A DNA stretch of 64,000 nucleotides from Gudongella sp964575895 (GCA_964575895.1 CAZNTE010000014.1:1-64000); one strand, 5' to 3'. Counted from the first letter of the stretch, positions 32,819 through 43,262 are shown. Numbers and translations: made by a program. The notes: generated by a model from the sequence alone, not told the origin.

Positions 32819-35245
32819 ATGGATCATGCTACTATTGAAAATTCAATAAATGTAATCAATGGAAATAAAGACAATGTACTTTCTTATTGGCTTAAGAAAT
32901 CAATTACTCGCGCCAATAAGATTGATATTATTGTCTCTTTTATTATGGAATCAGGAGTTAAGATTTTAATAAATGACTTAAAAGATGCAATAGGTAGGGG
33001 AATAGAAATTAATATTCTAACAGGAAATTATCTTAATATAACACAACCACAAGCTTTATATTTAATTAGAGCTGAACTGGGTGAAAAAGTTAATCTAAGA
33101 TTTTATAGTGATCATAGTAAGTCTTTTCATCCAAAGGCATACATATTTCAATATGATAATGGAGGAGAAGTTTATATTGGATCATCTAATATTTCAAGAG
33201 GCGCTTTAACTAATTCAGTAGAATGGAACTATAGATTATCAAAAGAGGGCAATGAAGAAGATTTTTTAGTTTTTCTAGAAAGCTTCAATGATCTTTGGAA
33301 TAATCACTCTTATGATATAAACAATGAAGTATTAAAAAATTACTCAAGAACTTGGGTCAGACCCAATATATATAAATACGTCTTTGACGATGAAAAATAT
33401 AATGTTAATAATATAGTTGAACCCAGAGGAGCTCAAATAGAGGCCTTATATGAGTTAAAGAAAACCAGAGAAGAAGGATTTGATAAAGCTTTGGTTATAG
33501 CTTCTACTGGTATTGGTAAAACATATCTTGCTGCATTTGATTCTAGAGATTTTAGTAGAGTTCTATTTGTTGCTCACAGGGAGGAAATAATTAAACAAGC
33601 CAGAGATAGTTTTAGTCTTATATCTCCTGAAAAAACAACAGGCTTATTTTTCTCTGATGAGAAGGAAGCAAATAGAGATAATTTATTTGCTTTGGTTAAT
33701 ACCATAGGAAAAGAGGAATATTTGAATGAGGATTACTTTAAGATTGACCAATTTGATTATATTGTAATTGATGAATTTCATCATGCTGCTGCCAATTCTT
33801 ATAAAAGAGTATTAGATTATTTTAAACCAAAGTTTTTACTGGGCTTAACAGCCACTCCAGAGAGAATGGATAATAAAGATGTTTTTGAGCTATGCGATTA
33901 TAATGTGGTCTACGAGTTAAGATTGAAAGAAGCAATCAATAGAGGAGAATTAGTTTCCTTTAACTACTATGGTATTCATGATAATACAGTGAATTATGAT
34001 GAGATAGAGTTTAAATATGGTAGGTATAATGATCAAGAATTGGAAGTAGCATTACAGATACATAAAAGGGCAGATTTAATTATAAAAAATTACAACAAAT
34101 ATAAGTCTACTAGTGCTCTAGGATTTTGTTCATCGAAGGCTCATGCAGAGTATATGGCTAAATATTTCAATGAGAATGGCATTTCCTCAGTATCAGTATA
34201 TAGCGGCGAACAAGGGGAATATACAGAAGAAAGAGATAGGGCTATTAGTCAACTAAAAAACAAAAAAATAAGAGTTATATTTTCAGTAGATATGTTTAAT
34301 GAGGGACTTGATATTCCTAGTATAGACTTAGTAATGTTTTTAAGGCCTACACAATCTTCTACTATCTTTTTACAACAATTAGGAAGAGGTTTAAGGAAGA
34401 GTAAGGGTAAAGAAAAGTTAACAGTAATAGATTTCATCGGAAATTATAAAAAAGCAAATATAATACCATTTTTGCTAAGTGGTAAGATTTATTCAAAGAA
34501 TGAAATAATAAGGGGTTCTGTGTTGGATTTTGAGTACCCAGAAGACTGCCATGTTGATTTTGACCTTACTGTAATAGATATTTTTAAAGAGTTATCCACT
34601 AGAGAAATCTCAATAGCTAATAGAATAAAACAAGAGTACTATAGAATTAAAGATATTGTTGGAAGGGTTCCAACTAGAACTGAATTATTTGTACATATGG
34701 AGGATGAAATCTATAGTCTGGCTAGAAGAAATACAAATAAAAATCCTCTAAGGAATTACTTAAAGTATTTGAGTGAAATAGGTGAATTAAACGATGAAGA
34801 AACTAAAATACTAAATTCACTTGCAGGTGACTTTATATCAATGATAGAGAAGACATCCATGTCTAAAACTTACAAAATGCCAATTTTATTAGCCTTTTAT
34901 AATGAAGGAAGTTTTAAACTAGAAATTGATGAGGATGATGTTTACAAGAGCTTCAAAAAATTCTACTCCATTCCTACTAATGCAGTGGACATGCTAAGAG
35001 ATTTATCCACTAAGGACTTTGTTTCATGGGAAAAAGAACAATATGTCAACTTAGCAAAGCGGAATCCAATTAAATTTTTAGTTCAAACTGAGAGTATCTA
35101 TTTCTACATTAACGAAAAAGGTAATATGTGTATTAATAGAGATTTAGCAAGTCTTGAAAAAAACCGAATTTTTATTAATCACTTAAAGGATGTTATTACT
35201 TTTAGAACAAAAGAGTTTTATAAAAACAGATTAGAGAAAAATTAA
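32819..35245 (+). CDS. PLD-nuclease/DEAD-like helicase defence protein
   Basis: In the 808 residues, the N-terminal ~170 form a phospholipase D-type nuclease domain with the HxK motif (HPKAYIF near 104) and GSSNIS. An SF2 helicase follows with STGIGKT (near 230), DEFH (near 317) and TATPE, then VFSVDMFNEGLDIP and QQLGRGLR. The ~250-residue C-terminus resembles the accessory region of similar restriction-type helicases. Such fused proteins are typical of defence islands. GGAGG precedes the ATG. A HIT gene follows 28 nt later. Only one PLD HxK motif is present, so dimerisation may complete the active site. Confidence 0.85.
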   Translation: MDHATIENSINVINGNKDNVLSYWLKKSITRANKIDIIVSFIMESGVKILINDLKDAIGRGIEINILTGNYLNITQPQALYLIRAELGEKVNLRFYSDHSKSFHPKAYIFQYDNGGEVYIGSSNISRGALTNSVEWNYRLSKEGNEEDFLVFLESFNDLWNNHSYDINNEVLKNYSRTWVRPNIYKYVFDDEKYNVNNIVEPRGAQIEALYELKKTREEGFDKALVIASTGIGKTYLAAFDSRDFSRVLFVAHREEIIKQARDSFSLISPEKTTGLFFSDEKEANRDNLFALVNTIGKEEYLNEDYFKIDQFDYIVIDEFHHAAANSYKRVLDYFKPKFLLGLTATPERMDNKDVFELCDYNVVYELRLKEAINRGELVSFNYYGIHDNTVNYDEIEFKYGRYNDQELEVALQIHKRADLIIKNYNKYKSTSALGFCSSKAHAEYMAKYFNENGISSVSVYSGEQGEYTEERDRAISQLKNKKIRVIFSVDMFNEGLDIPSIDLVMFLRPTQSSTIFLQQLGRGLRKSKGKEKLTVIDFIGNYKKANIIPFLLSGKIYSKNEIIRGSVLDFEYPEDCHVDFDLTVIDIFKELSTREISIANRIKQEYYRIKDIVGRVPTRTELFVHMEDEIYSLARRNTNKNPLRNYLKYLSEIGELNDEETKILNSLAGDFISMIEKTSMSKTYKMPILLAFYNEGSFKLEIDEDDVYKSFKKFYSIPTNAVDMLRDLSTKDFVSWEKEQYVNLAKRNPIKFLVQTESIYFYINEKGNMCINRDLASLEKNRIFINHLKDVITFRTKEFYKNRLEKN

Positions 35246-35273
35246 ATAGATATTGTCTAAAGGGGATGTAAGA

Positions 35274-35642
35274 ATGAGTTGTATTTTCTGTGAACTAGAA
35301 AAGTCCAAAATAATACTTGAAAACGATAAATCAATTTCAATATTTGATGTGTATCCAGTCAGTAAAGGTCACATGTTAATAATACCTAAGAATCATATTG
35401 AAACTTACTTTGGTGCAAGTGAAGAAGTAAAAAGTTCTTTGTGGGAACTGGTTGAGAATTGCAAAAAGTATTTAGATAGAAAATTTAAACCAGATGGATA
35501 TAACATTGGTATAAATTGCGGTGAAGCAGCTGGACAAACGGTGATGCATTTACACATACACTTAATACCTAGATATAAAGGGGATATAGAAAATCCTAGA
35601 GGTGGTGTTCGAGGAGTAATTCCAGAAAAAAGAATCTATTGA
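35274..35642 (+). CDS. HIT-family nucleotide hydrolase/transferase
   Basis: The 122 residues contain the histidine triad HLHIHLIPR near 97 and the CIFCELE zinc-type start. HIT proteins hydrolyse nucleotide-phosphoramidates, dinucleoside polyphosphates or adenylated intermediates. ATG 35274 is chosen because AAGGGG lies at the right distance; an ATG seven codons earlier has no ribosome site. It lies right after the PLD-helicase, so it may process nucleotides linked to its activity. Confidence 0.92.
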   Translation: MSCIFCELEKSKIILENDKSISIFDVYPVSKGHMLIIPKNHIETYFGASEEVKSSLWELVENCKKYLDRKFKPDGYNIGINCGEAAGQTVMHLHIHLIPRYKGDIENPRGGVRGVIPEKRIY

Positions 35643-35803
35643 ATCAATCATATGTGTTATTAAAACTTATATTGATATAGGTAATCTAAGAGAATAGATA
35701 TTAAGAAACATAAAGTATTACTTGCTTCATGAAATATATTCAATAGCTATAACTGTAAGTTTGAGCTGTTAACACTTAAATAATCAAATAAAGGAGGGAT
35801 TTT

Positions 35804-37486
35804 ATGTCTGAGATAATGCATGTTTTACTTAAATATAATGATACTATCTACAATGTTGATACAATTGCTGAACATAAGAGTATTGAAAGCAAAGAGAATC
35901 AAGTGATATGGGGGATAATTAAGCCCAGTGAAACAAGTCCTGGTGTAGGATCAAGCAAAATTAATAAGATAAAGCAACAAATTTCTGATGGTAACTTAAC
36001 TTATGTATTTTTTGCAACTGGTGGAAGAATAACTAATATTGGGCTGATTAAAGATATATTGAGTAATGAAGAGGTGTTTAGCAAGAAAAATTTAGTCCCA
36101 GAGTATTATCACAAGGACATTAATAGGTGTGTTTCAGGTTTGTTAATCGAAAAAATTGACAAAATAAACCCAAATATAATAAATGATTTACAAAGATATC
36201 AAAGTAATAGGGGAAACGTAGCATTGGGGAATCTAACTAATCCATTATATGTTTCATTTGCAGATGATGTGGATACTTCATTGAATTATTCTAATAATAA
36301 TGTAGAAGATCATATCGAAGTTATAATTGAACAAACTGAGGATAATTTAAATAATAATTCAATAGTAAAAGAATTTAATAGCAACTTGATAAAAAGAACA
36401 GAAGAATATATGAGATCAAAAGGATTTATATTTCCCTATGAAGATTTATGCAATTATTACTTAAGCTTAAGAACAAAGCCTTTTGTAATATTAGCTGGTA
36501 TTAGTGGTACTGGGAAGTCCAGATTGGTTGAAATTTTCAGTGAAGCAGTTGGTGCTACAGTAGAAAATGGCCAATTGTGTGTTATTAGTGTAAAACCTGA
36601 TTGGAGCGATAATACAGAATTATTTGGATATAAGACAATAAATGAGAAATATGTTCCAGGAGAGTTGACATCATTTATTTATGAGGCATCTAAATATACT
36701 AATAAAGACAAGCCATTCTTTGTATGCTTAGATGAAATGAACTTAGCAAGAGTTGAACATTACTTCAGTGATTATCTTAGCTTACTTGAATCAAGAAAGA
36801 ATGTAAATGGAGAGTTTAAAACTAATAAAATATTCCCAGATGAGTATTTCAATGGGGAGAGTAAGTATTCCGGACTTTCAATACCAGAAAACCTATATAT
36901 AGTTGGTACAGTCAACATGGATGATACAACCTATTCGTTTAGTAAGAAGGTATTAGATAGAGCGAATACTATAGAATTTTCAGAAATTAGATTGGATATT
37001 ATGGACTTCCCAGATAACTATATTGAGCCTAAGCTATTTAATAATAGTGTATTTAAGTCAAAATATTTATCAATTAAAGAAGCTCTGAAAGATGATAGAG
37101 AATTTGTTTTAGGTATAAATAAAAAGATAATTGATATTAATGAGATCCTAGCAGTTTATAATAGACATTTTGGCTATAGGATAAGGGATCAAATAGTATT
37201 TTACATGATTGAAAACAAGAATTTAGGATTGTTACATGAAGATGAAGCTTTTGATTATCAGATCATGCAGAAGATACTGCCTCAGATAGCTGGCAGTGAT
37301 AATGGCATTAAGAAAATACTAGTAGAATTGTACAACTTTTGTAATCCTCAGAATAAGATACTGAGTGATATAAACTATTTAGATGAGGCTGAGACTAATA
37401 TTGAAGATGCTGTTTACATGAAAAGTGCAAAAAAAATAGTAGCAATGTTAAGGGGTTTTTCTGATGGCTATGCTTCTTTCTGGTAA
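35804..37486 (+). CDS. McrB-like AAA+ NTPase
   Basis: In the 560 residues, the N-terminal ~200 form a variable region that could read modified DNA. The AAA+ core has Walker A AGISGTGKS near 230, the McrB-specific segment KPDWSDNTELFGYK near 265, Walker B CLDEMNLARVEHYF near 307 and the sensor VGTVNMDDTTYSFSKKVLDRA near 368. GGAGGGA precedes the ATG. The next gene overlaps by 23 nt. Together they form a two-gene McrBC-type, modification-dependent system. Confidence 0.9.
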   Translation: MSEIMHVLLKYNDTIYNVDTIAEHKSIESKENQVIWGIIKPSETSPGVGSSKINKIKQQISDGNLTYVFFATGGRITNIGLIKDILSNEEVFSKKNLVPEYYHKDINRCVSGLLIEKIDKINPNIINDLQRYQSNRGNVALGNLTNPLYVSFADDVDTSLNYSNNNVEDHIEVIIEQTEDNLNNNSIVKEFNSNLIKRTEEYMRSKGFIFPYEDLCNYYLSLRTKPFVILAGISGTGKSRLVEIFSEAVGATVENGQLCVISVKPDWSDNTELFGYKTINEKYVPGELTSFIYEASKYTNKDKPFFVCLDEMNLARVEHYFSDYLSLLESRKNVNGEFKTNKIFPDEYFNGESKYSGLSIPENLYIVGTVNMDDTTYSFSKKVLDRANTIEFSEIRLDIMDFPDNYIEPKLFNNSVFKSKYLSIKEALKDDREFVLGINKKIIDINEILAVYNRHFGYRIRDQIVFYMIENKNLGLLHEDEAFDYQIMQKILPQIAGSDNGIKKILVELYNFCNPQNKILSDINYLDEAETNIEDAVYMKSAKKIVAMLRGFSDGYASFW

Positions 37487-39839
37487 AAATTCCAAAATAA
37501 TAGAAGTCAGTAATAGTAATTATTCAATAACTATTACTGGGGAGATTCTAAATGAGAGATATAGTGCATTACGAAATAATATGAACGTTTCAGCACACAT
37601 ATCTATCAAAACAATTAATTCAAATGAGTTTTTTCTAAAAACAATTACTGATTATGGAACTCTCGCTTATAATTACTCGAATATTATGTTGCCCTCTTTT
37701 TTTGAAGATGGTTCATATCAGTTGAATATTGAAGACAGAAAAGATTCCTATTTTGAAATATTTATGAATGGTGAGAGTATATCTGATAAAACAACAAAAA
37801 TATCCAATGTAACTATGACACTTATTCAGTTTAATTCAGATGTAGGATTTACTACAATAGATATATTTAGAGATAAGAAGCTAGATATGTCCATAACAAT
37901 TGAAGTTTTGCCTTTAAAAATGGATTATTTGAAAGATTATAAGGCAATAATTAATGAAATAAATGAAGAAGTTGCAAGTTTAGCATTCACTATTATAAAT
38001 AGAACCACCATTAGTTCAGTAACGGTAGATACTCAAAGACAAACTAGCATAGAGTATTTAAGTATTTTAAAAGAAATCTCTAATGAGCTATTTAAACACC
38101 TAACATATATAGTGACACACATGAAACATAATATAAGAACTACTGAACGAGTAGTTCCTGATTATCAAGCAAGGAAGATTTCCTCCAGAACATTGTCATA
38201 TTTAAGAAGAAATACTCACCATTTAAATGAGAATCCAAATGGATATATATTGATAAATGATAAGATATATTCTCCAACTAAGGTTATTGAAAAGAAAAAA
38301 TATACAACCAATGATATATATGAGAATCAATTTGTTAAGTATATGATTCAATCAATAATTAGGAGATTAGATGGAATCAAAGCAATTCATATGAAGAATA
38401 GAGTTGGTGATACTAGGTATATTAACTTTATTGATGAAACAATTAACAACTTAAATACTTACCTTAATAAATATTTTAGGGGAATTAGTGATTTAAAAGG
38501 TAATAAAAGCATGAGTCTAGTATTTCAAATGGCACCAGGGTATAAGGAATTCTACTCGAAGTATTCACTACTTAGAAAAGGATTAACATTGGGGGAGGAC
38601 TTATTTAGGATTTCACCAAAGAAAATCCATCAGTTATATGAAATGTGGTGCTTTATGAAGATCCACTCTATTTTAGTTGAATTGGGATATAATATAGAAG
38701 AATACGGGATTATTAAATCGAGTTATGATGGTATGCATTTATCTTTAATACAAAATGAAAGTGCTAAGATGACTTATACTAATAATACCAATAGACTAGA
38801 ACTTTGGTATAACAAGTCATATTCATTACCAACAACTAATCAAAGACCTGATAATGTTTTATATATTAAACATATAGATGGGGAAAAAAGTGATAGAATT
38901 TATATCTTTGATGCTAAATATAGGGTGGAAGTAGACCCATTCAATTGTATAGGACCTAAAGATGAAGATATAAATGTAATGCACAGATATAGAGACGCAA
39001 TAGTATCCAAATTAAGAGATAACTTTAGGTATAAATATGATACTTTTGGAGCATATGTAATGTTTCCATACAGTGATGAGAAGAGATTTATGGATCATAA
39101 GTATTATAGGAGTATAAAAGAGGTTAATGTAGGTGCATTTCCAATGTTACCAGGTAGTACAAACCTTATTAAGGAACATTTAAAAGAGATAATAAATCAG
39201 ACTACAATAGAAGCAAATGTAGATAGAATTATGTTAGATGATTATGACGATTATTCTAAATATAAATATGAAAATGTTATGATTGTAAACGTCAAAGATA
39301 GAATCCATCTAGAGGCATACAAGAATAATAAGTTTTACCACATACCAGAGAAAAGACTTGGTAACGTTAAACTAGGTGTAGAATATCTTGCATTTTACCA
39401 ATCTTTAAAATCTTTTGGAGAAGATGCTGGTATAAAGTTTTATGGGAAAATTAAAGATATATATAAATATAATAGATCAACCTGTGAAGAACTTCCTTTT
39501 AATAATAGGGATGAGATTTATTTACGGTTTGAGTTAGAAGATGTAAAACAAATAGTCAATATAAGTCCAATACAAGTTGGTGTCCAAATAATTGGATACA
39601 CAACTCAGTATCTGCTTTTGAATGCTGAAAATATGCATGAACTGAAACTTAAAAGTCCATTAGAAGTGGCAGTATATAAAAAGCTTAAAAGTGCATCCCT
39701 TTCTAAAGGCATCAAAATCAAAAAATATAATAACACTTATATCTTAGGAGATAGTGTAGTAAAGGTAATAGATGACAATAAAATATTTGTTAATAATAGG
39801 TTAACTAGCTTGAAATATTTAGAAGACCTTTTACTTTAG
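37464..39839 (+). CDS. DUF2357-type nuclease partner (McrC-like)
   Basis: In the 791 residues, the N-terminal ~300 are beta-rich (DUF2357-like). A central helical segment with KKKYTTNDIYENQFVKYMI is followed by LYEMWCFMKIHSIL and a PD-(D/E)XK-type nuclease signature (RPDNVLY, then IFDAKYRVE near 485). The C-terminal ~130 residues are unassigned. It overlaps the McrB-like gene, as McrC genes do, and is the expected effector nuclease of that ATPase. Confidence 0.82.
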   Translation: MAMLLSGKNSKIIEVSNSNYSITITGEILNERYSALRNNMNVSAHISIKTINSNEFFLKTITDYGTLAYNYSNIMLPSFFEDGSYQLNIEDRKDSYFEIFMNGESISDKTTKISNVTMTLIQFNSDVGFTTIDIFRDKKLDMSITIEVLPLKMDYLKDYKAIINEINEEVASLAFTIINRTTISSVTVDTQRQTSIEYLSILKEISNELFKHLTYIVTHMKHNIRTTERVVPDYQARKISSRTLSYLRRNTHHLNENPNGYILINDKIYSPTKVIEKKKYTTNDIYENQFVKYMIQSIIRRLDGIKAIHMKNRVGDTRYINFIDETINNLNTYLNKYFRGISDLKGNKSMSLVFQMAPGYKEFYSKYSLLRKGLTLGEDLFRISPKKIHQLYEMWCFMKIHSILVELGYNIEEYGIIKSSYDGMHLSLIQNESAKMTYTNNTNRLELWYNKSYSLPTTNQRPDNVLYIKHIDGEKSDRIYIFDAKYRVEVDPFNCIGPKDEDINVMHRYRDAIVSKLRDNFRYKYDTFGAYVMFPYSDEKRFMDHKYYRSIKEVNVGAFPMLPGSTNLIKEHLKEIINQTTIEANVDRIMLDDYDDYSKYKYENVMIVNVKDRIHLEAYKNNKFYHIPEKRLGNVKLGVEYLAFYQSLKSFGEDAGIKFYGKIKDIYKYNRSTCEELPFNNRDEIYLRFELEDVKQIVNISPIQVGVQIIGYTTQYLLLNAENMHELKLKSPLEVAVYKKLKSASLSKGIKIKKYNNTYILGDSVVKVIDDNKIFVNNRLTSLKYLEDLLL

Positions 39840-39962
39840 GGCTTATAAGCAAATTTTGAATTTTTATAATCATGAAGTTTTAAGGAGTATGCCCTTAAAT
39901 GGATATTTTCATTAGTAGTGATATAAATTTATTTTATCAACTAATCTGACGAGGTGATTCCT

Positions 39963-40310
39963 ATGAATGAGAAAAGTATAGATGAGCAAATTATTGAATT
40001 TATTGAGGAAAGAGATTGGAAGAAGTTTCATTCTCCCAGGAACTTAGTAATAGCCATTGGGGCTGAGGTCGGAGAATTGATGGAATGCTTTCAATGGAAA
40101 AGTGATCAAGATATAGAAGTGCTAGTAGATAAAAATGACATAGAGGAAGTTAAAGATGAGATAGCAGATGTTTATACTTATCTAGTTAGTCTATGTCATA
40201 GCTTAAATATTGACCTTGAAGAATCGGTTAGAAATAAGTTAGAGAAGAACAAAGAGAAATATCCTATAAGTAAAAGCTTTGGAAATGCAAAAAAGTATAC
40301 CAAGTTTTAG
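39963..40310 (+). CDS. MazG-like nucleotide pyrophosphohydrolase
   Basis: The 115 residues hold the helical metal motifs EVGELMECFQW and DEIADVYTYL of the all-alpha NTP pyrophosphatase (MazG/RS21-C6) family. ATG 39963 follows GAGGTG; the GTG at 39954 is inside that ribosome site and is unlikely. It lies 120 nt after the McrBC-like pair. Nucleotide pyrophosphatases in defence islands may remove modified or signalling nucleotides, or deplete dNTPs; which applies here is unknown. Confidence 0.88.
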   Translation: MNEKSIDEQIIEFIEERDWKKFHSPRNLVIAIGAEVGELMECFQWKSDQDIEVLVDKNDIEEVKDEIADVYTYLVSLCHSLNIDLEESVRNKLEKNKEKYPISKSFGNAKKYTKF

Positions 40311-40365
40311 CTAAACTGATATCTAATAATAACTTGCTTAGAATATAAGAGGGGTGTGCTATTAA

Positions 40366-41346
40366 GTGGTCATAGGAAATGATTCTATAAAAGAGATAAG
40401 AGAAGAATTTCGGAAATATTTAGAAAAGGAATATTCTCATATAAAAAATAAGAATGTTATTCTAAGTGATGCTTTTTATCTACTAAGGCACAATATTGGA
40501 ATAAGCTTTAGGGATGCATTAAGGGATGAAAGATCTTTGGAGTTGTGCAGGGAAAAGCTTGAGGATTATTTCAAGGATGTAAGAAGGATGAAGTCTCCAA
40601 AGAACAATTCATATACCTATATGGTCTCAATAAAAATATTAAAGGAATTTCTAGATATTAAATATGGAGGAGTACCAGAGGATGTAGCAACAAGCATGAA
40701 CTCATCTATTAAAAAAGACTCGGATAGTTCTTTTAAGAAAAAGAAATCTATTAGTATGGAGAGTAAAATAATTCCTACACCTTGTGAAATTGAAGTAATA
40801 AAATACTTGAATAAATGGAATGACCTTGAGAATTATTCCCTACAGGAAAATGCACTGGAGAAGTTGTTTCATAAAACGTATCCTAATAATAGAGAGATAG
40901 AAGATGTTTTGATTAAGGTATCCACACTCAATGATTTTTATAGTACAAATATATTTTCGCCTTTCACCATTGCTAAACATATTATCAGGCTACAAATTGA
41001 TGATCGTTTAGAATCAAATGATCTGAGTTTGGTTAATGATATAGCAAAAGTTAAAATGGATAGTGGGAATATAATAAATTTTTACTCTTTTGCTACAAAG
41101 TATTGTAGTCATCATAAACCTAATGATTATCCAATATATGACAGTTATGTAGATAAGATTCTTAGATATTTTAGGGATAAGGATAATTTCACTAACTTCA
41201 AGTCTAGTGACTTAAAAGAGTTCTCTAAATTTAAGAAGATATTGATTGAGTTTAGGACTTTCTATGGACTAGAGGAATATTCGCTTAAGGAGATAGATAA
41301 ATATTTATGGCAACTTGGAAAAGAGAAGTTCCCAAGAAAGTTCTAA
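40366..41346 (+). CDS. Hypothetical protein of a defence-island type
   Basis: The 326-residue protein was not recognised. The N-terminal ~110 residues are helical and charged (REEFRKYLEKEYSHI, YTYMVSIKILKEFL). A lysine/serine-rich linker follows (~118-135). The C-terminal part contains FYSFATKYCSHHKPNDYPIYDSYV near 235, which resembles a small all-helical fold. GTG start after GAGGGG. It lies between the MazG-like and the next unknown gene, all rightward. Confidence 0.55.
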   Translation: MVIGNDSIKEIREEFRKYLEKEYSHIKNKNVILSDAFYLLRHNIGISFRDALRDERSLELCREKLEDYFKDVRRMKSPKNNSYTYMVSIKILKEFLDIKYGGVPEDVATSMNSSIKKDSDSSFKKKKSISMESKIIPTPCEIEVIKYLNKWNDLENYSLQENALEKLFHKTYPNNREIEDVLIKVSTLNDFYSTNIFSPFTIAKHIIRLQIDDRLESNDLSLVNDIAKVKMDSGNIINFYSFATKYCSHHKPNDYPIYDSYVDKILRYFRDKDNFTNFKSSDLKEFSKFKKILIEFRTFYGLEEYSLKEIDKYLWQLGKEKFPRKF

Positions 41347-41407
41347 TTAGTAAGCAATAGGTATTATTAGGATCAAAAAATATCATATTCTAGTAGGGGG
41401 AGTATAA

Positions 41408-41950
41408 ATGCTTAATGAATTTGAGAAGATTGAAAAAGCAAAAATTATTCTTAAGAAAATAGCTGATGGGACCAATCCAATTAATGGTGAGGCTATAGAG
41501 GGAGATATTTTACTCAATGACCCTAGGATAATTAGATGCTTATATTTTGTCACAGAAGTTCTAGATAATGTAATTAAAGGTGAGTATACTAATAGAAAGG
41601 CAAATGATTTTATTATAACAGAAGAAGAGAAAGCCAAAGTTACATTCACTGAGGGTAATATTGGAGTAAATGAGATAGCTAAGTGTATAAACCAACAATT
41701 GCATCCTCTAGTCAGTAAGAAAACCAGTGGGTATTCAATTAATAGTGGTCTAAAACGAATGGGAATCCTATCTGAAGCAATAAATGAGGAAGGCAAGAAA
41801 AGAACTACAATCAATGATAAGTCCCATTTTTATGGTTTTCACTTGGAGAAGAGAAACTTTAATGGGTTAGAATATGAAATAGTTGTAATAGATGATAAAG
41901 GGAAACAATTTATCTTAGATAATATTGAAGACATAGTGAAGCAACAATAG
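41408..41950 (+). CDS. Hypothetical protein
   Basis: The 180 residues were not recognised. A helical N-terminus (EKIEKAKIILKKIADGTNPI) is followed by a region with NEIAKCINQQL and SGYSINSGLKRMGIL, suggesting a small nucleic-acid-binding or winged-helix-like module, then a beta-rich C-terminus. GGGGGAG precedes the ATG. Probably co-transcribed with the preceding unknown gene. Confidence 0.5.
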   Translation: MLNEFEKIEKAKIILKKIADGTNPINGEAIEGDILLNDPRIIRCLYFVTEVLDNVIKGEYTNRKANDFIITEEEKAKVTFTEGNIGVNEIAKCINQQLHPLVSKKTSGYSINSGLKRMGILSEAINEEGKKRTTINDKSHFYGFHLEKRNFNGLEYEIVVIDDKGKQFILDNIEDIVKQQ

Positions 41951-42089
41951 CAATTGTTAACTAGATGAGAAGCCAAGATTCTTTTGAGTTGAAGCTATGC
42001 ATATGATGAAGTACCTTGTTTAGCTATTTTGATTGATATTATTAGATAATTAGGTTGCTTTATTTGCAAACATAGGTAAAAAAACATAA

Positions 42090-42107
42090 ATATTACACGC
42101 GTAATAT
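42090..42107. promoter_or_regulatory. Palindromic operator upstream of fic
   Basis: ATATTAC-ACGC-GTAATAT is a perfect 7-bp inverted repeat with a 4-bp centre. It lies about 50 nt before fic, just upstream of a TATAAT-like -10 box (about 42132-42137). The Fic protein's own C-terminal winged helix is a candidate ligand. Confidence 0.6.
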
Positions 42108-42159
42108 CGACGTAGGTGAAAACATGCTATATAATACCTATATAATGGAGGTGTAAGTA

Positions 42160-43227
42160 ATGAGCCATAATAAATTACCTATGTTGCCACCCAATATTGA
42201 ACTTGAAACCAAAGAAGTTTTAAAGCAACTTGCAAAAGCAAATCGCTCCTTGGCTGAATTAAAAGGTTATTCAGATATAATTCCTAATAAGAACATATTG
42301 ATAAATGCTGTTACTATAAAGGAAGCTAAGGACAGCTCTGAAATAGAAAACATAATAACAACTCATGATGATCTTTACAAGGCAATTAGTAATGCAAGTG
42401 GTGCAAGTGCTGAGGCAAAGGAAGTTGTAAACTACAGGACTGCATTATGGAAAGGATATGAGTTGGTTAAGAATAGTAATATGCTTACAACAAATATGAT
42501 TATTGAGATACAGAGTATTATTGAATATAATAATGCTGGAATAAGAAAACTACCAGGTACTGTTCTTCGAAATGAGAGAACAGGAGATATTGTATATACT
42601 CCACCAGCAGGTGAAGATGAGATAATCAAACTTTTAAACAATCTTGAAGAATACATTAATTATGATTACAGTGATCTTGACCCTTTGATTAAGCTAGCAG
42701 TTATCCACTATCAATTTGAAAACATTCATCCATTTTACCATGGGAATGGTAGAACTGGTAGAATTATAAATGTACTTTATTTAGTTCTAAAGAAATTAAT
42801 TGATAGTCCTATTCTTTACTTAAGTAGCTATATTATTAGAAATAAGGCTGGATACTATAGACTTCTGCAGGAAGTTAGAACCCATGATAATTGGGAGGAT
42901 TGGATAATATATATACTTAAGGGTATCGAAGAAACAGCAGAAGAGACATTGAGTTTGGTTAAGAGGAGTAATAGGGAAGTAGAAAGTATGAGTGCAGAGA
43001 TAAAAGAAAGACTACCCAAATTATACTCAAAGGAGTTAATTGAACTATTATTCTACGAGTTTTACACTAAAATAGTATATATTGAAAATGGATTATCTGT
43101 AACAAGAAAAACAGCTGCTAATTATCTATCCACTTTAGAGGAGGAGGGTTTTCTTACTTCAGAGAGGATAGGTAAGGAGAGAATTTACCAGAATAAAAGA
43201 TTGTATGACCTAGTAAAGTACGATTAA
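42160..43227 (+). CDS. Fic-family protein (probable AMP-transferase) with self-inhibitory motif
   Basis: In the 355 residues, the active-site motif HPFYHGNGRTGR near 191 is intact (catalytic His, anion-hole GNGR). The N-terminal segment holds SSEIEN near 54, matching the inhibitory (S/T)xxxE(G/N) helix that blocks ATP in class II Fic proteins. The C-terminal ~70 residues look like a winged helix (SVTRKTAANYLSTLEEEGFL). Fic proteins usually transfer AMP to target proteins; targets cannot be told. GGAGGTG precedes the ATG, with a palindrome in the promoter. Confidence 0.92.
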   Translation: MSHNKLPMLPPNIELETKEVLKQLAKANRSLAELKGYSDIIPNKNILINAVTIKEAKDSSEIENIITTHDDLYKAISNASGASAEAKEVVNYRTALWKGYELVKNSNMLTTNMIIEIQSIIEYNNAGIRKLPGTVLRNERTGDIVYTPPAGEDEIIKLLNNLEEYINYDYSDLDPLIKLAVIHYQFENIHPFYHGNGRTGRIINVLYLVLKKLIDSPILYLSSYIIRNKAGYYRLLQEVRTHDNWEDWIIYILKGIEETAEETLSLVKRSNREVESMSAEIKERLPKLYSKELIELLFYEFYTKIVYIENGLSVTRKTAANYLSTLEEEGFLTSERIGKERIYQNKRLYDLVKYD

Positions 43228-43262
43228 TAGTAGTTGTTAGGAATCAAATTAGGAGAGATAGA

